Source: Heliomicrobium gestii
GTDB taxonomy: Bacteria > Bacillota > Desulfitobacteriia > Heliobacteriales > Heliobacteriaceae
Length of the DNA stretch: 64,000 bases
Direction: 5' to 3'
Assembly (NCBI RefSeq): GCF_009877435.1
Contig: NZ_WXEX01000001.1
Span: 369,446-433,445 of the forward strand
In this document: in pieces, positions 45,222 through 54,150 of the stretch
Layout of the letters: each line of letters starts with the position of its first letter
Numbering within the stretch: position 1 is the stretch's first letter
The notes under the pieces: model-generated
The model's database searches: none
What the model saw: the letters and a program-made list of their open reading frames with translations, nothing else
Told to the model about the DNA's origin: nothing
Program-made: the position numbers and the translations under genes

Positions 45222-47048
45222 ATGAGACTTTCACGTTTCACAATAAGAAACTTTAAGGCAATTAATGAACTTACCTTAAGGATCCCAAAAACAGAAATAA
45301 CTCGGCCGGGTTCTGCTGATTTTTTATCTCTCGTTGGTGAGAATAACTGTTCAAAGTCCACTGTTATGGAGGCATTAAGGCTTGCATTGCCGGCAACAGA
45401 TTTACCAAAACCTTCTATAGATCATTTTAGGAATAGAAATAACTTAAATGGTCCAATAGAAATTGAATTGGAGTTTGATAACCTAACTCAAGCGGATTGC
45501 GAAGAACAGGGGATACGCACTCATATACATGATGGAAAATATACAATAAAAAAAACGTGGCACACCGAAGGAACGAATTGTAATATTTATGCCTATGGTG
45601 TTCAATATAATATAACCTGGCCTGAGCCAGCAACTAACAGAAACCACTTTATAAATGCCGGAGACGGTTGGAATGAATTAATTACGTCTTATGAGGCAGA
45701 GTATGGTACTATTACTGGTAGAATTACCAACCAAACTAAAGACTCAATAAGGGACTATGCCGTTCGTACTCAATCACCTTTGGTACAACAAACTATCGGA
45801 TGGATCCCCAATCCAGGTGGGTTTAATGCACATGTCGATTCTGTACTACCTAAAGTTATTTTTATACCTGCTATTAGAGAAACAAAAGAGGAATCCGAAG
45901 TATCGAAAAATAAGTCTGCTGCACGTTTAATTGTAGAAACAATGTTTACAAATCAATTGTCCGATCATCCGGCGATTGCTTTATATAATGAAGCAGGGGA
46001 ACGAGTCAGGCAGTTATTCTCAGGAGAAGAACGAAATGCAGTAATTGAGAATGTAGAAAATAAAATCACGGAAAAGTTACAACGTCTAATAAATCTTAGA
46101 GCAACCTTGGATTTTACTCCCCCAGATATTTCCTCAGATCTAGCCACAAAAACGTTTCTTGAAATAAGTGACGGAAATTATCAAACTAAGCCGGAACATC
46201 AAGGCCACGGAGCTCAACGCGCCCTCATTTTGTCTTTACTTGAATTACTTGCTGAGGAAATTGGAATTCCTGATCAAAACGGTTTTAGAAGAAGCATATT
46301 AATTTTATTCGAGGAACCAGAAATTTACCTGCATCCCCAAATGTGTAGAAAGATGAGAGACGTTTTAATATCTGTCGCTAGAAGAGGTACAGCACAGGTT
46401 ATTTGCACTACTCATTCACCTGTTTTTTTAGATCTTGCAGATAGACATGATGGGATTGCGATATTCAAAAAAACTGACCAAGGGATTGATATTGTTCAAA
46501 GATCAGTTGATTTATTTCCTGGAGGGAACGCAACAAGTCAACGACAACGACTACGTATGATGCTTGATTTTAATCCGGCTGTAAACGAGGTGTTCTTTAG
46601 TAAGGAAGTATGCTTGGTAGAGGGAGATTGTGAAATCGCAGCTTTAGAGGCAATAGCAAAAACGCTATCACAGTTAGGAAGGATAGACTATACGAGGTAC
46701 TTATTGAGACGTCGTGAAATTGTTATGGTTAATTGCAGCGGCAAGTGGACAATCGTAGCATTTCAACGTGTTTTGAATGGATTTGATATTAAATATCGTG
46801 TAGTACACGATGTTGATGACGAAGGCGACGCAGGAGCAAACAACGAAATTTTATCATTATTGAACCTTGGTGAAAATCAGAGGTTGTTACATAATCCAAA
46901 CTTCGAACAGCAAATATTCGGCGAGCATTGGAGAAAAGACAAACCTTGGAGGGCAACAAGAAAAATCCAAGCCGACACAACGGTGTCTCAAGCACTGATC
47001 AGCTTTTTTGAATTCGTAATTGGAAAAAGGATTGAAGAACTAATCTAA
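45222..47048 (+). CDS. OLD-family ATPase/TOPRIM nuclease-like protein
   Basis: A 608-residue protein. RLSRFTIRNFKAINELTL starts an SMC/RecF-like ATPase. The Walker A reads GENNCSKST (residues 39-47), with Ser where the invariant Gly should stand before Lys. GHGAQRALILSLLELL is the signature-like motif and ILFEEPEIYLHPQ is Walker B, followed by TTHSPVFLD. The TOPRIM domain runs from CLVEGDCEIAALEAI to VVHDVDDEGDAGAN. OLD nucleases act in phage defence, alone or in Gabija and retron systems. I start at ATG 45222 behind GGAGG. No GajB helicase follows directly. Confidence 0.82.
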   Translation: MRLSRFTIRNFKAINELTLRIPKTEITRPGSADFLSLVGENNCSKSTVMEALRLALPATDLPKPSIDHFRNRNNLNGPIEIELEFDNLTQADCEEQGIRTHIHDGKYTIKKTWHTEGTNCNIYAYGVQYNITWPEPATNRNHFINAGDGWNELITSYEAEYGTITGRITNQTKDSIRDYAVRTQSPLVQQTIGWIPNPGGFNAHVDSVLPKVIFIPAIRETKEESEVSKNKSAARLIVETMFTNQLSDHPAIALYNEAGERVRQLFSGEERNAVIENVENKITEKLQRLINLRATLDFTPPDISSDLATKTFLEISDGNYQTKPEHQGHGAQRALILSLLELLAEEIGIPDQNGFRRSILILFEEPEIYLHPQMCRKMRDVLISVARRGTAQVICTTHSPVFLDLADRHDGIAIFKKTDQGIDIVQRSVDLFPGGNATSQRQRLRMMLDFNPAVNEVFFSKEVCLVEGDCEIAALEAIAKTLSQLGRIDYTRYLLRRREIVMVNCSGKWTIVAFQRVLNGFDIKYRVVHDVDDEGDAGANNEILSLLNLGENQRLLHNPNFEQQIFGEHWRKDKPWRATRKIQADTTVSQALISFFEFVIGKRIEELI

Positions 47049-47193
47049 AGAAATAATACGTTTAAATATGATGTTTGAGTTCGTTTCTGGGTATATTTTA
47101 AATCCCTTCAGTTACTTATTGAGCAATAAATAAAACTGCTCAATGAACGAGAATAAGAATTAGAACTAATATGATACGAAAGGGGCAATAAAA

Positions 47194-47661
47194 ATGCTTC
47201 AAACACCGCCCATTTCCCCTGGTGCGTGGCTAAGCAATGTCATTCAGTTATATAAACTAAAGTCTTCTAATTATCCCATTATTGTTGATTTTGCGATGTT
47301 TTTGAATCACAATGGCTTTTTTATGAGCAATAACGGGGCAGGAAACACTACGTTAAATGCGTGTATATATGGAGACAATTCAGCAGAAGATTGGATTTGT
47401 GATGTGAAATTCTTTAATAATAAAACGGATGGGTTAGAAGTAATTGGTCAAGAAAAGTTTTCGAAGAATGAAGCAATAATGAATAATCCTAAGTTTATAA
47501 ATTTGTTTGAAAAATTGTCTGAAAGAGCGTTTCAATCTCCTCCAACTTCTGAATATAAAATGAATATTGTGTTTAAGGATTTTCATGAAGGTATTAAATT
47601 CTTAAAAATGGCCTTAGCGTGCTATAGATTAGAAACCGATTATCCCTATGCTAAAAAATAA
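47194..47661 (+). CDS. Unknown small protein beside the OLD gene
   Basis: A 155-residue soluble protein, AT-rich in codon use like its neighbour. It starts at ATG behind GAAAGGGG. It contains NYPIIVDFAMFLNHNGFF and FKDFHEGIKFLKMALACYRLE. I recognise no domain. It may be a partner or a bystander of the OLD protein, 146 bases upstream on the same strand. Confidence 0.6.
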   Translation: MLQTPPISPGAWLSNVIQLYKLKSSNYPIIVDFAMFLNHNGFFMSNNGAGNTTLNACIYGDNSAEDWICDVKFFNNKTDGLEVIGQEKFSKNEAIMNNPKFINLFEKLSERAFQSPPTSEYKMNIVFKDFHEGIKFLKMALACYRLETDYPYAKK

Positions 47662-47742
47662 AAACAATCGCTTAGGTTGAGCAAAAGCCTTACGATTTAA
47701 AGTGATTTTGCTTACACGTGGAAGCCACAGTCGCCCAAATAT

Positions 47743-47787
47743 AAAATCCCAAAATGCCGTTCCGGTCGAGGCTTTTTGGGATTTTTT
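47743..47787. terminator. Bidirectional terminator between convergent accessory genes
   Basis: AAAATCCCAAAATGCC (47743-47758) pairs with GGCTTTTTGGGATTTTTT (47770-47787). T runs exist in both directions, serving both the 155-residue gene and the minus-strand pair. Confidence 0.8.
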
Positions 47788-48955
47788 AATGCTTGTCGAC
47801 ACAGCAATTTATCAACTCAAAATCAACTGCACTAGGAATTCGTCTAGCCCTTGTTTTCAATGCTTCATATAAGTCCTTAGGACTGTACCAATGAGAATGT
47901 TTGTTATTCAGTGGATCGTCTAATTCAAATACCAGTAAGTACTCGTTTGCTTTTAACTCGGAGAAAGTCAAAATGCTGGCGATGACAAAAGGATCGTGGC
48001 TATGTGGTGAAAATATTTCGCGAGCAGCGGAGACTAAAACAGATTGCTCTTTCCACGATCTCGGAACTTCATTGTTCATCAAGAACCAGGCGTCGGGTGT
48101 TAACTGTATGTATTCGTTTTCATCATATCTTGTAAATCGAAGCAGTCCCCACTTTGTCAACCAATCGCGAACCGGCAGGTGTTCATTATTATTTTGGAAG
48201 AGAGTAGTTCGTACCCAGTCCTGTTCGCTAACTTGAATATCACTTAGCCAAGTAAGCACTTTAGGTGGATACTCTAGTCTCTGAGTTTGGAATAGCCATT
48301 TATAAAAATGAAAAATCCACTTATGTTTTTTCTGATGTAACCATAAAAGCAAATTTGACTCACTTGTAATATTTGGTTCACGGATGCTATTGATAAAACC
48401 ATTTGTATCCAAATAGTTTAGAAGATTAGTAAGCAAATTAATATCGTCTACTAGCAGTTTTTTAGAATAATGATCTAAAATTCTTTTCTTCCTACTATTA
48501 GTTGATTCCTTTTTCTTTGGTTTTGGGGGAGGATATCGGTGTAGCGCGTGAATTAATAAAATCAATTGCATGAAAGCGCTACATTTGCCTGACTTTGGGG
48601 TTTGAAGTTGTTCAACGACAAGATGACGAAACGAAGGGGAAAGCATGTCTCTAAGATCTTTAGGTAAACTTCCTTCCTGCACCGTCAGACCAAACCCAAA
48701 AAACTCTTTTTCATATTGAAAATTACGAGTTCCACTGCAGAAAATCCACTGCAGCAACTCTTGTTTAGCTCCATCTGAAAGCCGATGGAATACTTTTTTT
48801 CGAAAAGTATCGATATTGGTCAATGCTTCTTTTATTTTATGACGATAATAGTGAGCTGTTGCATCGGGAGGAGTTCCAAGATTGAGATTAATGGCGATTG
48901 TTCTTAATGAGACAACATCAAGAATCTTAAGGTGCTCAGTCAGATTCAAATACAC
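47786..48955 (-). CDS. Helicase-associated (XPB-partner) protein
   Basis: A 389-residue, mostly helical protein. A position just downstream of an XPB-like helicase, with a 20-base overlap, matches the helicase-associated (XPB/Ssl2 N-terminal-like) partners annotated beside XPB in Paenibacillus-type Firmicutes. The middle has a Lys-rich stretch (PPPKPKKKESTNSRKKR). The family call rests on context and general look, not on a motif I can prove. Confidence 0.5.
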   Translation of the reverse strand: MYLNLTEHLKILDVVSLRTIAINLNLGTPPDATAHYYRHKIKEALTNIDTFRKKVFHRLSDGAKQELLQWIFCSGTRNFQYEKEFFGFGLTVQEGSLPKDLRDMLSPSFRHLVVEQLQTPKSGKCSAFMQLILLIHALHRYPPPKPKKKESTNSRKKRILDHYSKKLLVDDINLLTNLLNYLDTNGFINSIREPNITSESNLLLWLHQKKHKWIFHFYKWLFQTQRLEYPPKVLTWLSDIQVSEQDWVRTTLFQNNNEHLPVRDWLTKWGLLRFTRYDENEYIQLTPDAWFLMNNEVPRSWKEQSVLVSAAREIFSPHSHDPFVIASILTFSELKANEYLLVFELDDPLNNKHSHWYSPKDLYEALKTRARRIPSAVDFELINCCVDKH

Positions 48956-50615
48956 TCCCCCTTTGTAGCAAATCGTCTAAAGTTACGATGCGGTAACGAT
49001 AACCATAGTTAATTATTGCTTTGCGACGTGGTTTGAAATCCTCCTCCTCAACAGTTGCTGGCGTTACAGCAGAAATAAAATAACCTTTTCGTTTATTGGG
49101 ATGGGCAGCTAGTACCTTACCTAATCGAAGATATTCTTCGCGTTCTGAGCTTCCGTGATAGGAAACGGCAACAAGTATATCGATATATTCAATTGGCAAC
49201 TTTTCCACGACTGACGTGCAAATTAACCGGGTAGATTCTTCTTGATCGAAAGATGTGATGTCGTTTAGATTACTTGAGCGGTTAATCATTGAAATGTTAT
49301 GATGTCCTGACAGTTTTTTAGCAAGATCAATTTTGTAAGAGACAATAATAATCTTCTTATTCCAGTAATGCTGTAATACATATTTTGTCAATCTTATTTT
49401 GTTGGAGTTCATTGCAGCGATACTACGTAAATTATGACTGTTTCTCGAAGTTAAGCTCTCTGAGTCGTAATTTTCCCTCTCTTCCACTGAAAGAGGAACC
49501 TTGACTTCAACGCAGGTTACTGGTGAAAGGAAATTTCTGTTCTCTAACTCTCGAGGAAGAACCTCAAGCCACTTGGGGCCAACGAGGGCAAAGATTTGAT
49601 TACCGCGTTTGTCTGCACGAGCTAACGTAGATGCTATGGCTAACTTGTATTCTGATGGGATAGATAATGCATCTTGGAAAGTATCGGCCAAAGATTTGTG
49701 TGCATCATCAAAAATGATGATTCCCCAATTGATTTCATGAACTTTTTTAAATAGTCGATGGTTACCAGATAGATGACTATATGTACAAACAGTAAGAGGT
49801 TTGATGTCATTGCTATCTTTGCGGATAAATGTGTAAAGATCATCGGGAAGCGATGTTTTGTCTTTAATCTCATTTAACCAACTACTTGCTCCTGCTTCGT
49901 TTTCAACGATTATAAGAACTCTTTTTTTCAATAGCTCAATAATTTTTAAGGCAATAAGAGTCTTGCCGGAGTAAGGAGGGGCAAGGATTACCCCACCTTT
50001 ACCTGCTTTCGGGCTGTGTTGCAAGTACATATCTACAGCTTCATTTTGGTAATCCCGTAACTTTAAATCTGCGCCTCCGATCGTTTTCTTTTTTAACTGT
50101 AAATCGAGAGTATCTCCAGTCATGTCGGTTTCATCAATAACAAAAAGGTGCATATCGAATAGTTCTATCAATAGACGGATACGGTCCTCTAATTTGAAGA
50201 TAAGCATAGAGTGATCCGAGATATCCTGGACAATTAGTGGAGCTATTTTTGGATTGCTTTTTATATTTTCGATTAACAATGAAACATGGGCTTTTAATAT
50301 AAGTTGCTTCCCCTGCTGCTTGAGACGTAGCTGACCGAATTGCTCAATATCTTCTCTAATCCGGTTGATTAATTTCTTATCAATCTGGTTTTCGCAATGC
50401 TCATTAAGAAACCTGATGATGTGGTCAGCTTCTATATCTTTAGCGGCAGCTGACCAAAGAGCATAAGGAGATAAATAGAAGGTATTCACTTCTTCGGGTG
50501 ATTTAACCCTATCCGAAAATTCGGTTAATTTTTGTGCTAGTTGTCCATCGGGGTCTTGCCATTCCATTAAATAAATGTGGCCATCAGAATGAACCACTAA
50601 AGGCTTCTCATACAT
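48936..50615 (-). CDS. XPB/Ssl2-like superfamily 2 DNA helicase
   Basis: A 559-residue helicase. The N-terminal domain (SPEEVNTFYLSPYALWSAAA) matches bacterial XPB. LKLRDYQNEAVDMYL is the Q-like motif. Walker A is APPYSGKT, motif II is DDAH in place of the usual DEVH, and ASTLARADKRGNQIFALVGPKW matches the XPB motif III region. C-terminal RecA-like motifs are recognisable but diverged. XPB unwinds DNA in repair. Here it lies in an accessory island beside nuclease genes. Confidence 0.82.
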   Translation of the reverse strand: MYEKPLVVHSDGHIYLMEWQDPDGQLAQKLTEFSDRVKSPEEVNTFYLSPYALWSAAAKDIEADHIIRFLNEHCENQIDKKLINRIREDIEQFGQLRLKQQGKQLILKAHVSLLIENIKSNPKIAPLIVQDISDHSMLIFKLEDRIRLLIELFDMHLFVIDETDMTGDTLDLQLKKKTIGGADLKLRDYQNEAVDMYLQHSPKAGKGGVILAPPYSGKTLIALKIIELLKKRVLIIVENEAGASSWLNEIKDKTSLPDDLYTFIRKDSNDIKPLTVCTYSHLSGNHRLFKKVHEINWGIIIFDDAHKSLADTFQDALSIPSEYKLAIASTLARADKRGNQIFALVGPKWLEVLPRELENRNFLSPVTCVEVKVPLSVEERENYDSESLTSRNSHNLRSIAAMNSNKIRLTKYVLQHYWNKKIIIVSYKIDLAKKLSGHHNISMINRSSNLNDITSFDQEESTRLICTSVVEKLPIEYIDILVAVSYHGSSEREEYLRLGKVLAAHPNKRKGYFISAVTPATVEEEDFKPRRKAIINYGYRYRIVTLDDLLQRGSVFESD

Positions 50616-50644
50616 GAGCAGCCCTCCGCTTCAGCCGGTCTTGT

Positions 50645-50836
50645 CTAATTTTTATGTCGACGCGCTTGTCCACTATACTGTTTAACTACGTGACTTCTTG
50701 TATTAGCATTGATGACAATGGCATTGGAAGACACACCTGTTTCCGCGCTCAAAATAGCACTTTTCCGAACAGTTTGTGCTTTTCGCTTAACCATCCTCTT
50801 CCAATCATAGGACTTTGGGGAAAAAGTTTTTTCCAT
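50645..50836 (-). CDS. Possible small basic protein upstream of the XPB gene
   Basis: A 63-residue, Lys/Arg-rich frame (MEKTFSPKSYDWKRMVKRKAQ at the start, ending QARRHKN) thirty bases ahead of the helicase on the same strand. AAAAGG precedes the ATG closely. There is no family recognition. It may be the first gene of the helicase operon or a chance frame. Confidence 0.35.
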   Translation of the reverse strand: MEKTFSPKSYDWKRMVKRKAQTVRKSAILSAETGVSSNAIVINANTRSHVVKQYSGQARRHKN

Positions 50837-50878
50837 GGACCTTTTTACAGATAAAAAGTTGATTCGGCCGACCTGCTG

Positions 50879-51160
50879 TTGAAGCGATATGATCTAGATG
50901 GGGTACAAAGGCTGCAATACCAAATGAAAGGTAAGCGTCAAACAAGCCCCACTTGTTGCCAAGTTGTGGCTTTGTATATTGCTTTCTTTGTTACTCGGCA
51001 GATATCGGGCAGTGAGCTTACCAAGGAAGCAGTTGATTTTGCTCCTAATGGTATCGTATCGATGCTCCGTAGATTATCCTCAGTGCTTCACAACCGCCCC
51101 CCCAATATCCCCAACCACCCCATCCACCTCCGCATCAAACGGTACCGCCGCCAACAATAG
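50879..51160 (+). pseudogene. Possible truncated gene at an island junction
   Basis: A frame from TTG 50879 reads naturally until about base 51090 (ALYIAFFVTRQISGSELTKE, then DFAPNGIVSMLRRLSSVL). It then runs into Pro/Arg-rich antisense of mcrC. Base composition jumps from AT-rich to GC-rich at about 51085. It may be the 5' remnant of a gene cut when the mcr block was inserted or rearranged. The identity is unknown. Confidence 0.3.
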
Positions 51161-52537
51161 CCGCACCTCCCGAACCCCTGCATGCAACCCGGCCTGGTGA
51201 ACGAGTCGACCGCGCTGCCGTAGTGAGTCCCACGTCGCCTTCCGGCAGGGATAGAGCAGGCAGGCGGTCACTCGTTTCGTCGCATAAGACGTCGTATAGG
51301 CAAGCACCTGCAACAAGTCGTTCCGGTGGCGCTCGCGAACGGTGGTCTCCAGGTCATACCAGCGTTCCTGGCTCAACTCTTCCCAGTGGCTTTTGTACTT
51401 GGCGTCGATGATGATCGTCTCATCGTCCCGCTCCAACACCAGATCGGGCATCAAAAAGCGCTGCGATCCGGTAAAGGGCGGTTCCCAGATCAGCGGTGTC
51501 ACCGTCTCCTGTAGCCGGCCGGCACGGACCCGCCCTCCAAAGTGGCGCGCCAGTTCCGTCACCATATATTCGCACCAGGCTTCAAAAAAGGCATCCATCG
51601 ACATCACCCAGGGCAGGCCGGTATGTTCGGCGAGACCGGCCAGTCCCCGTTCGTCGATGGTCCACTCCATCGCCCGCAGCCCGTCCCGAAAGACCTCCGT
51701 CTGCAAGGGCGCACGCAGCCAGAGCAGCCGGTCGCGGTCGGTCGGACGGCGGGGCGGCACATGGCGCACCCGATCGAGTAGGCCCTGGCAGAGGGTGATC
51801 AGCGGGAGCACCACCGTCCCCGTAGTACGCTGGCTCTCCAGGCTGGCCAGTTGACGGCGCAGCGTAAAATGCAGGGCGCCCAACAACGCGGCATCGTCTC
51901 GCAAGTCCGGAAAACGGCAAGGGACCTCCAACCATCGACCGGTGGGCACTTTGGTCCGGGCGTAACACCCCCAGTCGACACTCCCCCTGGGCGCTGTCAG
52001 TTCCGCTTCGCCGATCGTAAAGCGCCGCTGCAGCCGTTCCAACATGGCGCGAATGCGAAAGAGCACCATCGTGGACAGCACCCAAGGCGGCACCTTCCGG
52101 TCGGAGCGGGGAAGCATGGGCAGGCGCAGCGGTTCGGGAATGACGCGCCAGCCCATCCGGGCAAGCATGGGACCGATGCCGGGCCAGTCAAAGCGGGGCT
52201 GCACCACCAGGCCATAGTCGGGCTTGCCGCTGGTGGGCGACAACAGCGGGATCGCGCCCACGCGGCTGCCCGTTTGCAGGCGCAGTTCCACCTCCCGGCC
52301 ATCGTAGCCCACATCGGCGGTGATGCCGAAGTTGCGGAGCAGCCCCTGGTTGATGCGCACAAACTGGTGGGCCAGGCGCGCCGTCATCGGCTGCGGATCG
52401 CGCGGCGCGCCCCCGCGCAGCAAGAAATCAGCGGAAAGCCGCACCGCTGACGAATCATCGACGGGAAAACAGACCTTATCGCCGGCCTCCACCGGCCGGA
52501 GGGGAGACTTGCCGGCCCGAGCGCCCATCCCGCTCAT
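51080..52537 (-). CDS. mcrC: McrC-like 5-methylcytosine restriction nuclease subunit
   Basis: A 485-residue protein. The PD-(D/E)xK nuclease core is PDLVLERDDETIIIDAKYK, near residues 365-383. The N-terminal part is the McrC-type adaptor that binds the McrB ring. ATG 52537 overlaps the mcrB stop (ATGA). McrBC cleaves DNA carrying modified cytosines, so no partner methyltransferase is needed. GC content is high, unlike the XPB/OLD block next to it. Confidence 0.88.
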   Translation of the reverse strand: MSGMGARAGKSPLRPVEAGDKVCFPVDDSSAVRLSADFLLRGGAPRDPQPMTARLAHQFVRINQGLLRNFGITADVGYDGREVELRLQTGSRVGAIPLLSPTSGKPDYGLVVQPRFDWPGIGPMLARMGWRVIPEPLRLPMLPRSDRKVPPWVLSTMVLFRIRAMLERLQRRFTIGEAELTAPRGSVDWGCYARTKVPTGRWLEVPCRFPDLRDDAALLGALHFTLRRQLASLESQRTTGTVVLPLITLCQGLLDRVRHVPPRRPTDRDRLLWLRAPLQTEVFRDGLRAMEWTIDERGLAGLAEHTGLPWVMSMDAFFEAWCEYMVTELARHFGGRVRAGRLQETVTPLIWEPPFTGSQRFLMPDLVLERDDETIIIDAKYKSHWEELSQERWYDLETTVRERHRNDLLQVLAYTTSYATKRVTACLLYPCRKATWDSLRQRGRLVHQAGLHAGVREVRLLLAAVPFDAEVDGVVGDIGGAVVKH

Positions 52538-54018
52538 AGGCTCTCCACCCATTGCAGATAGGAACGGATGGCCTCTTCAAAACCGGCCACATAGCCCTGG
52601 GCCAGATACTCCTCCAACAGCGGCGCCAGGTTGGTGCGCAGTTTTTGCGCCGCCCGCGTATCGTCCGCTTCAAGAAAATAGGAGTGACCGGGCACGAGGG
52701 CCAAGGCGTCGTCACTGGCGTACTCGACGAAGATGGACAGGAGATCGAGGAAGGCTTTTTTCATCAGTGGACCAGACTGGCTCTCGACTACACGGTACTG
52801 CGGCCATAGCTTCACAAAGGCGAAGCGGCGGCGCACGGCCACATCGACGATGGCGATGCTCCGGTCCGCGCTGTTCATCGTGCCAAGGATATGTAGATTC
52901 TCCGGCAGCGACAGTTCCCGGCCAAAGGGCGCGCCGAAATCGTAGGGGAGAGAGAGCCGGCGCAACGTCTCCGCTTGCGCTTCGAGCAGGTAAATCGACT
53001 CACCGAGGACTTTCGCCAGATCGGCCCGGTTGATCTCATCGATATGCAACAGGTACGGCTTTTCCCCGTGAGCGCAGGCCGCCTGGGCCGCTTCCGCCGC
53101 CTCCATGAGAAAACCCTTCCGGGGCGCAAACTGAAGGCCGATGGCCCCGTCGGACTCTACCGGCGCGAGGCCGCCGACGAATTGTTCATAGGTCGTGTTG
53201 GCGTGAAACTGGACGGTCATGCCGCTTCCGCTATAGGCCTCCTCTTTCAGGCGCAGGGCCATCCGCGTCTTGCCCGTTCCCGGCGGTCCCTGGAGGATGA
53301 CAAAGCGGCGCTCGGCCAGCAACTGCCGGACTTCCTCTTCACCGGCATCAGGCATGAGGTGAGCAAAGTAGTCGCCGCGAATCCGCTCCGCTTCGGCTTC
53401 CGCCGCCTTTAAGGGATACTGGCCCCGTTCGGAGAAAAAGAGATCCAAAAAGGCCTTGAGCGCCACTTCCGTATCTTTTTCCCCATGTTCTTTCGTCGGC
53501 GCATAAAAACCGTAAATTACCTTGCCGTAGCGGTCAAAGACAGACCGGTAAGCCGGAAACATCCGGCGGATGCCTTCGGGCACGTCCAAGTCGGTGCGGA
53601 CCGGCTCCTGCTTGGCCCAGGCCACCATCTGTCCCTTGCCCACCGAGCGGTTGAGCCAGCGGCAGATGGCCGCCACCTTGCGCCCGTGACCGGGCCGGGA
53701 CAGCACCACTTCATCAGGGCTTAATCCTTGCGTGCCCACCACGAGCGCCACCAGGCAAGGCGCGTCATCCACCGGGAAGAGGACAAAGCTCATGCCGCCG
53801 TACGCGCCGGAATCGGGATTGGACGGATGAATATAGGCGGAGAAGGGCACGCCTGTCGAGCCCTTATTGAAACCGGGCGCTCGTAGGGCCACTGACTTTT
53901 TCGCTTTGTCTGGGTAACGGCCGCCGTTGGCGCCGAAGAGGGACTGAAAGGCTTGCTGGTTTTTCTCGCTCCAATCATCGGTCAACTCGTTGTGGATGAT
54001 GTCCAATAGCGGTTTCAT
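52534..54018 (-). CDS. mcrB: McrB-like AAA+ GTPase
   Basis: A 494-residue protein. Residues of about 1-200 form a variable DNA-recognition domain resembling McrB/DUF3578-type modules (GGMSFVLFPVDDAPCLVALVVGTQG). The AAA+ core has Walker A GPPGTGKT, Walker B HIDEINRADLAKVLGE and the McrB sensor MNSADRSIAIVDVAVRRRF. It powers and targets McrC. Start ATG 54018 follows GGGGAGTG. Confidence 0.88.
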   Translation of the reverse strand: MKPLLDIIHNELTDDWSEKNQQAFQSLFGANGGRYPDKAKKSVALRAPGFNKGSTGVPFSAYIHPSNPDSGAYGGMSFVLFPVDDAPCLVALVVGTQGLSPDEVVLSRPGHGRKVAAICRWLNRSVGKGQMVAWAKQEPVRTDLDVPEGIRRMFPAYRSVFDRYGKVIYGFYAPTKEHGEKDTEVALKAFLDLFFSERGQYPLKAAEAEAERIRGDYFAHLMPDAGEEEVRQLLAERRFVILQGPPGTGKTRMALRLKEEAYSGSGMTVQFHANTTYEQFVGGLAPVESDGAIGLQFAPRKGFLMEAAEAAQAACAHGEKPYLLHIDEINRADLAKVLGESIYLLEAQAETLRRLSLPYDFGAPFGRELSLPENLHILGTMNSADRSIAIVDVAVRRRFAFVKLWPQYRVVESQSGPLMKKAFLDLLSIFVEYASDDALALVPGHSYFLEADDTRAAQKLRTNLAPLLEEYLAQGYVAGFEEAIRSYLQWVESL

Positions 54019-54066
54019 CGGAAAGCACTCCCCGCGCGGTTTTTTCTACTGCCGATTCCATCCTGT

Positions 54067-54150
54067 GATGAACGCGATTAACATGATTAACGTGATTAAC
54101 GCATTAACGTGATTAACGCATTAACGTGATTAACGCATTAACGCGATTAA
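54067..54150. repeat. 9-bp tandem repeat array between mcrB and the DUF4928-like gene
   Basis: About ten units of GATTAACGC/T, alternating with an 8-base form ATTAACGT, fill the gap. The array overlaps the stop codon of the upstream (minus-strand) gene and ends about 49 bases before the mcrB start. It looks like slipped-strand expansion and could alter spacing or translation. Confidence 0.85.

Noticed and set aside
45222..50615. Complete Gabija system (GajA plus GajB)
   Set aside because: The helicase is XPB-like, on the opposite strand, and not a UvrD-type GajB.
54067..54150. CRISPR array
   Set aside because: Units are 8-9 bases with no spacers.
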